From Caulochytrium protostelioides (lineage: Eukaryota; Chytridiomycota; Caulochytriomycetes; Caulochytriales; Caulochytriaceae): 64,000 nt of DNA. A program made the translations under genes and the position numbers. Shown here piece by piece: positions 40,741 to 51,756 of this stretch (the stretch's first letter is position 1; each line of letters starts with the position of its first letter). The notes under the pieces were generated by a model that was not told the origin of the DNA, made no database searches, and was given only the letters and a program-made list of their open reading frames with translations. Where the stretch lies: assembly GCA_003615045.1 (NCBI GenBank), contig ML014139.1, positions 62,001 to 126,000 of the forward strand, written 5' to 3'.

Positions 40741-41690
40741 AGGACCCGATCTCGAAGCAAGGACCACGAGTTCATTCATACCGACGTCACCCGCGTGTGC
40801 GTGCATCACCACTTCAACCAGAAGGTGACGACGTACCAACTCTGGCGACAGCCCCCATGGCCAAGCTCCTTGGCAGTGAGCTGATTATGGATGAGCCCTG
40901 CATCCTTGGGAACGACCTCGGCAAAATCAACCATTTCTGCATGGTCAAGAAACGCTCCAACCGCGAGGTTGGCAGCTGAAAGTTGACCACAAAAACCAAA
41001 TTTAGAAAGCAGCATCGCGGCAGCCAAGAAGCGGACAGAGGCATGGCAGCGCGATCGGAAAAGCGGCTGTCGTAGGTACTAAGGGCGCCGCGCTCGTATA
41101 ACACCCAACCTTCCTGGTGGTGTGACAGGACACGTGACAGAGCCGCGATGAACAGACTGCCTGAAGTCGCGCTGAGCGTACCAGCGCCTGCGGCGGTACG
41201 GAGGCAATCAGCGCGTGTTCGCCAAACTCCTGATCCGCGTGGCCGACGTAGCGACCACGTGATAAACCCGTAGTGATGCCTAGAATGCATCCAAGTTTGT
41301 CCCCAGGGGCAAGAGCGAGAGCTCTCCGTGCCATCGTCCCGGGCGTACAAGACGTGCGCTCAGCGTTTCTGCACCGTCCTGGTCGATGAGTTCTGGACAT
41401 CCCAGGTGCAAGCAAAGACCGGTCTGGTCCTGAAAAGGTGCAAAGCCGGCGGAAGGATTGCTGTAGTCAGAGGTGTGCGGTGCTGTGATGTTACCAACGG
41501 CCCCCTCGTGAACTGCGACCTCAATGCCGCTTTGAACAACCGACGCTGCCTGGCCATGCGGGTCAGACCGGAGGCGCTGTGTCGCATCCCGGGGCAAGAC
41601 AAGTGGCAGCCCCTGGCCGGTAAGTGCATTCGGTGCTCCACCGAATGCCGACGGCCTTCTGGAGGGACCCTCCGGTGTTCGTATTAGGTG
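40741..41690 (+). pseudogene. Decayed Fanzor/TnpB-type RNA-guided nuclease gene
   Basis: No intact frame exists, but family motifs occur in the right order across all three plus frames. A 'HTDVTRVCVHHHF' strand (40777-40815) resembles the TDGV motif before RuvC. RuvC-I is 'GNDLGKIN' (40908-40931), in a frame stopped at 40977. Then 'AAAKKRTEAWQRD' (about 41008-41046, second frame), 'QRLRRYGGNQRVFAKLL' (41182-41232), and 'DKPVVM' (about 41262-41280, third frame). The C-terminal part is continuous at 41328-41687: 'VLVDEFWTSQV' (41376-41408), Cys-rich segment with KRC and RCC, and RuvC-III 'DLNAALN' (41517-41537) then RRCLAMR. At least three frame changes and several stops break it. Zinc-finger Cys positions are partly lost and the usual R before D in RuvC-III is C. 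G+C is near half here versus about 70% in flanking genes. The N-terminal region was not found. Confidence 0.68.
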
Positions 41691-41864
41691 GTCTCACTTC
41701 TATAGACCTATATAAAAAAGTGTAAAGACGGATATAAGTTAAGTTGACGAAGAGCACTTGATAGAGGAAAGTATAGAGGAAAGAAGCGGGCAAATGAAAA
41801 AAGGGGAAAGGGAGCAAGAATCAGAAGAAACAGCGGGAGGGGGAGAGGCATCTGGATGAGGCGA
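41691..41864. other. A/T-rich 3' flank of OPT gene
   Basis: Low-G+C sequence (tatagacctatataaaaaag, then purine-rich) between the decayed nuclease and the OPT stop codon. It may include the right end of the mobile element. No inverted repeat was recognised. Confidence 0.4.
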
Positions 41865-44378
41865 CTACTTGGGGGGCTGGTCATAGGGCTGGCCATAGCA
41901 GTAGTAGTCGATGTGGACACCGTTGGCGATGTCCGGGTTCAGACTCCAGATTGGCGCCTTGAAACCCATGTTGAGGACGATGGTGATCATCAGAATACAG
42001 ATCGAAGACCCCGAGTCGAGGGCCGCCGCGAGCACGTAGTTGTACTTGGCCCACCACAGGTTGCGGTAGCGGAACATCAGGAACTGGAAGAACCACGCGA
42101 CAAAGAAGGACGACACATACTCGTTCTGGTAGACGCCCGGCGTCGCAAAGTAGGACAGCAGGGGCACGTTCACGAGCTTCCAGTACGGATGGGGGAACCA
42201 CTTGTTAAGGGTCCAGGGCACAAGCGGCAGCGCGAAGCCGATCGGGAAGCCGAGCAACAGCGAGTGGTACACGGCGTCGCCGCCAAAGAAACGGGCGGGG
42301 CCGATGGCGCCCCAGATGGCCCCCGCGTTGTAGAAGGTCGCGTAGCCCATGGCCTGCCAGTTGCCCTTGCCGAGCATGCCCTTCATATTGTCCATGACCC
42401 AGAATGAAGCGCCCGTCGTCAGGAAGAGCGAGACAAACGTGCCGTACAGCTGCGCGAAAATCATGGACCGCGGCGGGATCTTCATGTAGTGGCCGAGCTT
42501 CAGATCCGCAAGAAGGGTCAGGGCCTGGTTGACCGTGTTCGTGCCGAGGGACTTGAAGGCCATGACGGCGACGGTCTGGCCGGGGATAATGAGGCCGATG
42601 ACAAACTCCGACAACACGTTCAGGTAGAGCTGGGTGCCCGTGATGGCGGCGATGATGCCGTACGGCAGCAGGAACATGCCCGCGAGGCCGATCGCTAGGA
42701 ACACGGACCAGATCGGCATCTGGAACGGCGTCATCACACAGCATACGCACATAATGGCCGTGCACGCCACGAGGAAGATCCAGTACGCCCAGTCGGGCAC
42801 ATCCTTGTACTTGGACATGAGGATGGTATGAATGTCCGTCGCGACGTCGTCCGGATGGACATCAGTGGACGCGCCGAGCGGTGTCGCGGCGTCGGCGGTC
42901 ACCGCCGCGTCGTGATGGAAGGCGTCGTCATCCTCGTGGTCGTCGACGCTCTTGTAGACGCCGGAGGTATGCGCGTCGCCCGTCAGATCGACTTCATCCA
43001 CGTCGACGGCGGCCGCGGGCACGGGCTGCGACGCCGCGCGCATCGCGGAGCGCACGTGGCGCACGATGTCGTTGCCGTACCACAGCGCCACGTGGCTGAT
43101 GGCCGACGAGATGGTCATAAACGATGAGGCGTAGTTGAGGGCGAACGCGGACGTGATGTATATGGGTTCGTGCATCGCATACGCTGTCGTGTTGAGGTTG
43201 AAGGAGGTCGCATCGTAGAGCAAGTTGGCGCGGAGCGGGTCGCCGTTGCGGTCGAACAGACTCGGGGAGTTGAGCACAGGGATCGGGGTGCCGTCCATGG
43301 CCTTGTTGCCGAGCGAGAGTTTCTGGTCCATCCCGTAGATGGAGTTGTAGAAGACAAGCGGCGTGAGGATCCAGCCCCAGACCCAGTTCGAGACAGTAAA
43401 GTTCACCGTGGCCCACCAGGGCGTGGTCATTTGGCTGCCGCGGATGTAGACCCAGTCGAAGGTGATGACGCCGACCCCCATGCCCTCGCCCGAGTCAGCC
43501 GAAGCCATGAACTTGAGCGGCGAGGTATAGTCCTTGCCGGGCAGCAGGCACACGATCGAGATGACCTGGAGTAGCATGGCAAAGTACTCGGGAATCCAGG
43601 TGTAGCAGAACATGATGGTGAAGCCGACCCAGAACATCTTGTACCGCGACCACGTGTACGACGCGTCATAATCATGGACCGTGTCGGAGGATTCGTGGAA
43701 CGAGACGAACAGGGCGACCTGCGACAGGATACTCGGCCAGACCATGGCGAGGGGCTTGACGAGGAACCGGCGGCCGAGGCCGGCGATACCGAACCCGACG
43801 AACTGCGTGACAAAGACGAAGGCGAGGGCGTCGATAAAGCTGATATCGGCGTTACCCATGAAGAGCGGCGAGCGCTGGACGACGACATTCTCGATGCCGT
43901 AGGCGCCGGCGGCGCCCGCGGAGGCAATGACGGTGATGAGCACGTGCTCCTTGATGTTAAATGGGCCCGGGTTGAGCGAGATGTGGTAGCCCATGAACTT
44001 GACACGGCGGGTGGGCAGCACAGCGGCCATCATGCGGCCCATCGGGTACGCGACAAGCGTGGCCATGAAGACGGGCACGACAAAGACGTTGGTGCGGAAC
44101 GCCAGCACGGCGTTCGCGATCGCAAGGAAGGACGACCAGATGGTGCCCAGCACGAACACGCGGAACGTGAAATGCGGCATGCGCGGGTCGTCGGTGATGG
44201 GCACGATGGCGAGCGCGTCGTTGTCAGGGCCGCACGACGACGAAGCGGCGTCCGGGATGCCCTTCTCGGCCTCCATGAGCGCCGCATGGCGCCAGCCGCC
44301 GCCGTCGGGGTCGCCGAGGCCGGGCGAGTCGAGCGCATGCGGCTTCTCGCTGTCGTACAGCGAAGCCTGATCTGACAT
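41865..44378 (-). CDS. OPT-family oligopeptide transporter
   Basis: 837 residues from MSDQASLYDSEKPH (alternate ATG at 44387; open frame to 44513). The cytoplasmic N-terminus is acidic. Some 14-16 hydrophobic segments follow. Signature 'SLNPGPFNIKEHVLITV' near residue 137 and 'KYNYVLAAALDSGSSI' near the end are diagnostic of the fungal/plant PT clade of OPT transporters, which import small peptides (3-6 residues, including glutathione) with protons across the plasma membrane. A charged, His/Asp-rich cytoplasmic loop of about 80 residues (about 465-545) interrupts the middle and is longer than usual. The C-terminus ends in QPYDQPPK. It faces away from the unannotated 44.4-51.7 kb region. Confidence 0.95.
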   Translation of the reverse strand: MSDQASLYDSEKPHALDSPGLGDPDGGGWRHAALMEAEKGIPDAASSSCGPDNDALAIVPITDDPRMPHFTFRVFVLGTIWSSFLAIANAVLAFRTNVFVVPVFMATLVAYPMGRMMAAVLPTRRVKFMGYHISLNPGPFNIKEHVLITVIASAGAAGAYGIENVVVQRSPLFMGNADISFIDALAFVFVTQFVGFGIAGLGRRFLVKPLAMVWPSILSQVALFVSFHESSDTVHDYDASYTWSRYKMFWVGFTIMFCYTWIPEYFAMLLQVISIVCLLPGKDYTSPLKFMASADSGEGMGVGVITFDWVYIRGSQMTTPWWATVNFTVSNWVWGWILTPLVFYNSIYGMDQKLSLGNKAMDGTPIPVLNSPSLFDRNGDPLRANLLYDATSFNLNTTAYAMHEPIYITSAFALNYASSFMTISSAISHVALWYGNDIVRHVRSAMRAASQPVPAAAVDVDEVDLTGDAHTSGVYKSVDDHEDDDAFHHDAAVTADAATPLGASTDVHPDDVATDIHTILMSKYKDVPDWAYWIFLVACTAIMCVCCVMTPFQMPIWSVFLAIGLAGMFLLPYGIIAAITGTQLYLNVLSEFVIGLIIPGQTVAVMAFKSLGTNTVNQALTLLADLKLGHYMKIPPRSMIFAQLYGTFVSLFLTTGASFWVMDNMKGMLGKGNWQAMGYATFYNAGAIWGAIGPARFFGGDAVYHSLLLGFPIGFALPLVPWTLNKWFPHPYWKLVNVPLLSYFATPGVYQNEYVSSFFVAWFFQFLMFRYRNLWWAKYNYVLAAALDSGSSICILMITIVLNMGFKAPIWSLNPDIANGVHIDYYCYGQPYDQPPK

Positions 44379-46549
44379 GTACCCCATCCTGGGCACGAGC
44401 CCGCCGCTGCCGTGAGCGAGCGAGCGCCGGCAAGGACGGCGGTGGCGCGGGAGTTGCGGCGCTCGCTCAGGGGCGATCGAGCGCACTCCACACGCGAGCA
44501 CCACGACCAGCACACGGCTCCGTCGTCACGATGTGCTGTCGCGATGGAAGGGCGACCGGAGACCGGACTCGATGAGAATGCAGCGCCGGCGCGGATCTTG
44601 GCGATCAGGAACCCGTGGGGCCGGGCCAAAGGCAGGGGCAGGGGTCGGCGTCGGGGTATACGGCACGCGGCGGGGCGGAGATGTTGTCCGGGTCGTGGCG
44701 GCGGCGGCAGGAGAGCGAGAGGCACGCGGATCGGAGAAAGGACGGTGGCGGGGTAGAGCGGAAGGGGGCGCAGTGAGTGAGAGGGGTCTTCAACGTCCGG
44801 GTCGAGTTTAGGAGTTGCCAATGGTCGTTGTCCGAGAAGAGCGGCGGACGGCGTAGCCTGCACGTGCGATACGGTGACACGAATGAGAACGGGTGTTGGT
44901 CGCCCCGTGTGCCGTCCGTGATGCGGTGACGGTCTAGGCGACAAGCGGCTGATCTGCGTTTGTTGACGAGAACGATTCGAAGACCACGTTCCAACAACGC
45001 TCGATTGGCTATCGCAAAACTCCACGGTCCACGGAGCGACGCGTGCAGCGGAGTCGACAGCCGACCAGCAACAGCGTCTCGATTACTGGTGCGCGGGCCA
45101 ACCCGTAGGGGACTCGTGGCAGCGATCCGAGCGCTGCGAGCGGTCGAGGGTGGAATAGCGGTTGGTGGTGGTGCGCGGCCGATGGCGGCGTGTCGTGGAT
45201 CCGCTGCGTTGCTTCCAGCGCGACGGTGCCGACCCTTTGGCGCAGGATCTCTCATGCATGCCCGTGTACATGACAACTTTGACGGCATTCCCCTAGGCCG
45301 CCCGCGGCGCGGCAGACAGGCGCCTCGCGGACGACGGCGGCGGCGGCGGCGGCAGCAGCGGCAGCAGCAACGCGCCTTTTTGTTCCTGCGCCGCGGCGTC
45401 GAACCAAATGGCCGCTCGGCGGCCAGCGCGCATGCGGCGGCCTCGGGCTCACGACGGCCCCGGCTCACGACACCCCCGCCCAGCGTGCCGCTGCTCGAGC
45501 GGCCGCATGGACGCCTGTTTCATATGACACGCGCGGGCGCCCTCGGCGCCGCGGCCGTGACCCCAGGCTTCGTGGCGGCCAGCGGCAGGCCCGCCCGCGG
45601 GTCCTCCGCGGGTCCGCCCTGTCGCCGAGCGATAGCGTCATTCACCCGCAGCGGTTCCGACGGGGTGCGGTATGACGAGCCGTCGGTCTCGCCGCGCCGC
45701 TGCCCTCGCACTCCGACAGGGCCGCAGCCACGTCAACGGACCGCTGCCTCCGCCAACGCAACAGAAAAGGTCGAAGAGTCGATTCCAGTTAAAGGATAGA
45801 GCCTCAGCGGCTCGAAGGGCCCACCGCGAGCAGAGGCCTTCAGCCGCACAGGCAACGCGCGCGCTCATGCGATTCCCCCGTTGGCGTGCCGCCTGCCGAG
45901 GATGGCGTCAGCCAAGTCACGGCGCGCAGCCGACCGCGGAGGCCAGCCTCGCCCACCCGCCAGCGAACGGGCTCAGGGACCTGCCGACGCCGCGGGCCCT
46001 TCGGGTGCATGGTATGCCCGCCTTCCTTCGGGGGCCCCGTCCCGGCGCCGACGGGCACGCCGACGGGTCGTTGTCTCGCGCGCGGCCTCTCGCGGTCCCT
46101 GAGCCGAGGAACGCGCGGTCGCGCGGCCACGAACGAGCGGCTTGGCCGTATTTGTCAGTCACAGCGCACGGTGCCGCGAGGCGCCCCGCGGCGCGGGTGG
46201 ACGACCGGGGAGGCGGCCGGCGCGACCGCCGTGGCGACGGCGACGGCGACGGCGAGTGCGACCGCGCCGGGGTCCATGACCCTCCTGGGCCGGCGGCACC
46301 GGCGCGATGGCGACATCACGACGGCGACATGACGACGGCGACAGCGCGGCCGCTGGCGGCCGTGGACGTCGCGCAACCGGAGACGGCGGCGGAGCGCAAG
46401 CTCTCCCGGCGGGCGGCGCGTCCCGGCCCCACAGCGGCGGGCCATGAGGCCGACCGTCGCCGCGCTCCGCGGCGTCTTGCGCCATCGCGCCGTGGCCCAT
46501 GGCGCAACGATGCGCCGCCCCCGCGCGCCGTCCGCCATCATGGGCCTCG

Positions 46550-46580
46550 ACGACGGCGACGACGACGGCGACGGCGACGA

Positions 46581-46611
<31 letters not shown>

Positions 46612-46612
46612 C
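46550..46612. repeat. Hexamer-like (gacggc)n microsatellite
   Basis: About ten imperfect gacggc/gacgac units; translates as poly-Arg or Asp-Gly runs in chance frames. Confidence 0.75.
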
Positions 46613-46929
46613 GTTGGTTGGGTGCTGCTCGCGATCATGCGCGGCGTCATGGCGCCTCCTCGGCACGCGCCGCCCTGCCCGCGCCGGCCCCCGCAGCCTC
46701 AGCAGCGACCGCGCGACCCGTCGTCCGGCAGGCGGCACACCTCACCCAAGAGCGTCGCGTGCAGCACGCGCGCAGGCCGCGCCGCGCCGCGTCATCCCAC
46801 GGCGACCCGCAGGGCGATGCGGTCAGGACGATCCGGATGCGGCGTGGGCCGGTGGCCCGGGCCCCAGCGCCACATCGCGGCCCCTCCCGTCCGTGGCGGA
46901 TCGCGCCGTCGGTCGCATCACCTCGGTCG

Positions 46930-46999
46930 CCTCGCATGGGCGGCCTCGCATGGGCGGCCTCGCATCGGTCGCCTCGCATCGGTCGCCTCGCATTGGCGG
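46930..46999. repeat. 14-base tandem repeat, five copies
   Basis: Units: cctcgcatgggcgg twice, cctcgcatcggtcg twice, cctcgcattggcgg once. The first seven or eight bases are constant and the rest vary in pairs. Confidence 0.9.
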
Positions 47000-47966
47000 C
47001 GGCATCACGTGGCGGTAGTATGGGCCAGCCCCATGCCGCCGAGGGGGCGACACGCGCGCGGGGCGGGCCACCAGCACCGTATGAAAGCGCCTCGCGCGCC
47101 GCAGAATGGAAGGCCACGCATCCACGCCAGCCACCGCGGCCGAACGGCGGCCGATCGCTGCCGACGGCCCCTGCCAGGGCCTGCAGCGGCATCCGTTCGC
47201 GCGTCCGCGACGAGCCGACATGCAGGAGCCCCCGTCCTCGTCGGCAGGCCGGATCGGCGGGGGCGTAGGCTCCTCGGCGGCTTCGGGCCGACGCCCATCG
47301 CCCATCGAAGCCGCTTCTGGCCGATGCAGATGGCTGGCCCGATGTCGCCATACCGCGGGGCGGTGGGTGTCCATCGTCCACGCGGTGTTGGCACCCGCGG
47401 GCGCTGTGAACGACCGATGCACAGGTATCGGGACACGGAGGCAGCCCGTGAAGGGGTCGGAAGGCCAACCCCTCTCCATCCGAGAAGGGACTGTTGTCAT
47501 GCGTGCGCTCGGGCCCCGTCTACCCAGCGTTTCCGGTGCTTCCTGTGCGGCGTGAGCGCGCCATACGCCCGCGATGCGGCCATCAGCATGGCGGCCCACG
47601 ACGCCTCACGCCAAAGTCCGCGTTGCTCAGTATGCGAGGCAAGGCCTCGGCATGGGCCTCGCCAAGCCCGGACGGCCCAATGCCCAATGCCCAACGCCGA
47701 GAACGGCACGAAGCGAAGTAACCAGAGAGGCGTTGCGCCACGTGCCGGCCACGACGGCGGTATGCCCTCGCCGCGTTGCGCGGCACGCGCGAACGCCACA
47801 GGCGCGGCGGCGCGATGCCTCGGAGCAGGTATCGGCATCCCACGCCGTCGCCACAGCATGGAACGCGTGGATGCGCCCACGTCGACCGCGGGAGCCGCTG
47901 CTCGGGCCGCTGCATGCGTCGCGACCGACGCCACCGCTGCTGCCACCGTCTCCCTTCGCCGCCACG

Positions 47967-47984
47967 ACGACCGCGACGACGACC

Positions 47985-48034
<50 letters not shown>

Positions 48035-48050
48035 CGCGACGACGACGACG
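47967..48050. repeat. (cga)n trinucleotide microsatellite
   Basis: Mostly cga units with scattered ccg interruptions. It causes poly-Asp, poly-Arg or poly-Thr in chance frames. Confidence 0.85.
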
Positions 48051-50219
48051 ACCGCTTCCGCAGAGGCCGCGGCCATCGCTGTCGCCTGCGTCTGCGTCCA
48101 CGCTCACGCCACCAGCACGCCACCAGCCCCGCGGCCCATGGGCTCGGAGGCTGTCGACGGTCGGCAGCGGCGCCGGTGTTTCCACGCTGCGGCAGGGTCG
48201 GCGCCGGTCGGCGCCTGCGACGCGGGCTGGACGTCCGGCAGCATCGTGCCCGATGGCCGCGGCCCGGAGGCCGCTTCGATCGCCGCGTCGTCGCGCGTCG
48301 CGCCGTCCAGCGTGCGCGGGCATCCTCCGGAAGTGGTCCGTCGGCGCGCGGAAGCACGTCGGGCGAAGGGGTCGGAGATGCCACGATCGGCATCGGGGCT
48401 TCGCGGAATGAGGGGGGCGCACGTGGCCTCGTGTCGCGTCGCTGGAGACCGGGGGCGCGTCATGGGCGCGTGTCACGTGATGGCCGAAGGGGCTATGAGC
48501 GCAACAGGGAGATCGCGGGCGGCTTGTCGTGATGGCTTCGCCGCCATCGAGCGCGTCGATACGAGCGCATCGATGTCTGGTACCGATTCCCCAAAGTGGT
48601 GTCACCCTGCCTGATCTCCCGCCTGCTGTGTGGAGGTGGTTGGAAATCTGGCGACCCCTGCCTGCCAACTTAGGGAACAGAGGCTCGTCAAGTGATTGTA
48701 TGCCACGTCGCATCACTGCGTGCTGTCTCTGAGTGACCCCATCCGCTCTGTCGGCTGATATGTTTCTGTTCCAGCATCGATGATTCCTTTCCTTTTTCCT
48801 TTTTCTGCTCGCCACGAGTGATGAGGTCGTGAAATCGATGGTCATCTTTCAGTTGTGTCGAGCTTCCCACTGATTGGCTGCGCTAGACGGAGTTCGAGTT
48901 TCGTCGTTCTCTGCTGTATCTCGACGGATGTCGACGATGAGAAGCCCTACTGATTGATGATCGATGGATCATGCCTCCTTTTTTGTATGACACATGTTTA
49001 TATCTATCTATATTTTATTTTTTGCACCGGCATCCGATCATTGCTAAACAGATGGATGTCGTGTCACGCCCACAATCAGAAAGACCCTTTTTGGCGGGAT
49101 ACAGCACGCGAGCACGAGTTGATTTTGGTTTCGGAACCCATGAGAAACGTTGATGGCCCCGGATTCCTTGGCCATCCACTGTTTCCATGTCATCCACGTG
49201 CATGCCGATGCTCGAGATCGCTCGCATCCGGCTGGGCGATGGCCCCAGCCGAGCTCGGTCGATTGTGGGCGAGGATGCCGATCCTCCAAGGCCTCCTTCT
49301 GCATGATACCAGAAACAAATCAAAGAAGCAAAGGCGGGGGGGAGGCGAGGTGCAGCGCGCCGGCGCCGCGTCACGCCGAGCGGCGGCTGCGAGCGACCCG
49401 GCGCGCCGCATCCTCCTCGGCCGCCCGCGCCGCCACGTCCGCTTGCGCGGCGGCGGATGCGCGCCGCACGCGTCGCGTCGAGCGCCAGGCCTCGCGGCGG
49501 TGCTCGCGCCCTCACGCCGGCCGGGCCGGGCCGGCTTCGTCGGGCGTCGCGCTTCACGGGACGCGGCCGCGTTTGTGCGAGGGGACGGCCGGCCGGTGTC
49601 GCGCGCGCGCGCTCGCGGCGGCTCGCGCTGCAGCCGGTCGCCGACGCGCGAACGGGGTCTGGGCGGTCGAGCCGACCCTGCGGGGGGCGAGCCGTCTGCG
49701 CCGCCGCCGCCGCCGCCGCCGCCGCATGCGCGTCCGGGTTCCGTGACCCGCCATCGATGCCCTTCCACGGCGACGGCGTCGCCCGGGTCGCCTGATCCGC
49801 CGGTGCGCGCTGCGGCAAGGAGAGCGGCTCCTCCTCGAGACGCGGGATGCCGGTCGCCGCAGTCGCTGCAGTCGCCGCCGCGCGGCGAGCCGCCGGGCTG
49901 GCCCGAGGCCAGGCCCCGAGGGCGGGTGAGACCCGTGGGCGCGGCCAGGCACGCATGAGGCGCGGCGCGGCGCCGTTCTCCCGGGGCGGGCGGGCTTGGG
50001 CCAGGCCTCGTGAAGCATTCGCGCCTCGCGAGATGCTTGTCCTTGCGGGGTCGACCCGCGGCGCGTCGTCCGGCAAGAGGGGCCTCGAGCACCGTGCGCG
50101 GGGTCGGGTGGGCGGGCGCCAGCCCACCACGGCGGCGGCCGCGGCCGCGGCCGCCCCACCTCCACGCCAGACGGCGACGGCGTCGCGCACGGCGGCACGG
50201 ACAGCGACAGCCGTGGCGG

Positions 50220-50285
50220 CAGTGGCGGCGGCGGCGGCGGCGGCGGCGACGGCGGCGGCGGCGGCGGCGACGGCGACGGCCGCGG
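50220..50285. repeat. (ggc)n microsatellite
   Basis: Around twenty ggc/gac triplets in a row, poly-Ala or poly-Arg in chance minus-strand frames. Confidence 0.75.
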
Positions 50286-51756
50286 CGCGGACGGCCATCC
50301 CCCAGCAGGTGTGGTGGTGGGTCCCCGCGTCCGGCACGGATGCACTCGACCGGTCCTGTCCTGGCGGTCGAGCCGCCACGAGCACGCGCAAAAATGGAGA
50401 TGAACCGGACCAGGGAGCGGCAGGCGCCGCGGCGAGCGGCCCTCAGGCCCACACACACCCGCCCACGCAGAGGCGCGCGTGCACGCGCACACGCCCACGC
50501 ACCCAGGCGTCACGTTATGGGCCTTCTTTTGGTCGGTTGCTCGTCTCGTCTGCTGTTCTTCCCGCCTGCTCCTGCTCCAGAACCCCCTCCGTTCCCCATC
50601 CCATCCCATCGACCACCCCCTCCGTTCCCGTCTATCCCACCGACCCCCGCATCGTGTTCTCCCATCCGATTAGCGAGAAAAAAATACTCGGGTTCACGGG
50701 TATGTCGAGCCTTGACCTTGGCTGTCCCCGGCACCGCGCCTGTCCGGGGTCCACGGCATGCACCCCCCGTACCCGCACGACGCGTCGGTCGTCCGCCGCC
50801 GTCCACCACCATCACGGACCCTGCATCATCGGTCCCGTGCCTCATCGCTGCGCGCGCTTCATCCGAGGCATCCACCGTGAAAACGCGCGTTCCCAGCCAC
50901 GCGCCGACCCGTGCTGAGCTCCTGGTTCCCCCCTCGAGCGCGCTCGGCCGCCGCGTGAGGAGGCATGGAATCCCGATGGGCTTGCCAACGCCGTTCCAGG
51001 GAGCCCGCGTCGCAGGTCGTGATGCTCGCTCCCGGTCCACCGACCGACCGTCATGACGGCCCCGCGGGCCCCCTCGCGGCGGGCCCCAGCGAGCCGGCGG
51101 CGCATGGCATGGCTGTTCCGCGATGAGCGAGCGAGCCAGGGCTGGTGCCGTGTCCGGATGGCTGCGGCCGCCTTCTGCCGGCGATCCATCCATCACCGAG
51201 CCTCATGGTCCCAATGCCGGTCATCAGAAAGATGCAGCGAGGCGCGGTACGCACGAGACGCGGCTTTGGCTGGCGGATGAAGATGGCTGATGGGGCTCAT
51301 GCCTCCGACGGCGACGACGGCCACCGCGAGAGATGCATGCCGATGCTGGTGGTGCATGGCGGAGCGTGCCCTGTTTTCCGCGTGGCTTAACAGATGTCGC
51401 GCATTCGAGAGGACCGGGCATCATGCTGTCATGACCATCATGGTAGGGACTCACCTCATTGCCTCTCTTGTTTGCTGATGTGATGCGACATGCAGATTCC
51501 CCCCTTCCACCTGGACCGGCTTTTTCCCGACCCTCGACTCCCTTCTGTCTCAGCACGTCGGAACCCGGCGTCCTGATTCTCTCCAGGGTTTCTTTGGAGT
51601 TGCATCGCCCTGTGAGCTCCCGTGTGTTGCCGGAGATCGGAGCTGCTCCGACTTCTGTCACCCTCTGTGTGGCCTCTACGCCATCACCCGGCCGCGCTCT
51701 CCGCGTCGCCTTCCCTTCGCCCATTCCCCGCTTGTTAGCCGCGCCATTTTCCCATC

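Larger units (their letters stand above)
44379..51756. other. 7.4-kb region without a defensible gene
   Basis: Long frames exist on both strands (for example plus 46499-48532 and minus 49015-50391) but they are Arg-, Ala- or Pro-runs made by short repeats, with no domain, and several overlap each other. The minus frame at 49190-50391 has a short stretch that reads more like protein (LEEEPLSLPQRAPADQ, codons mostly ending G/C), so an unrecognised gene there is possible. Repeats: (ggcgac)n at about 46550-46610, a 14-base array at 46930-46999, (cga)n at about 47967-48050, (ggc)n at about 50220-50285. An A/T-richer patch lies at 48690-49120. Promoters of the OPT and Def1-like genes lie at the edges. 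Confidence 0.5.

Noticed and set aside
40806-41027. Minus-strand 73-codon frame inside the nuclease relic
   Set aside because: It reads smoothly but is the complement of the RuvC-I region; the plus-strand motif order explains the sequence better.
46499-48532. 677-codon plus-strand frame in the 7-kb gap
   Set aside because: Contains poly-Thr/Asp runs from microsatellites, overlaps other long frames, and shows no recognisable protein segment.
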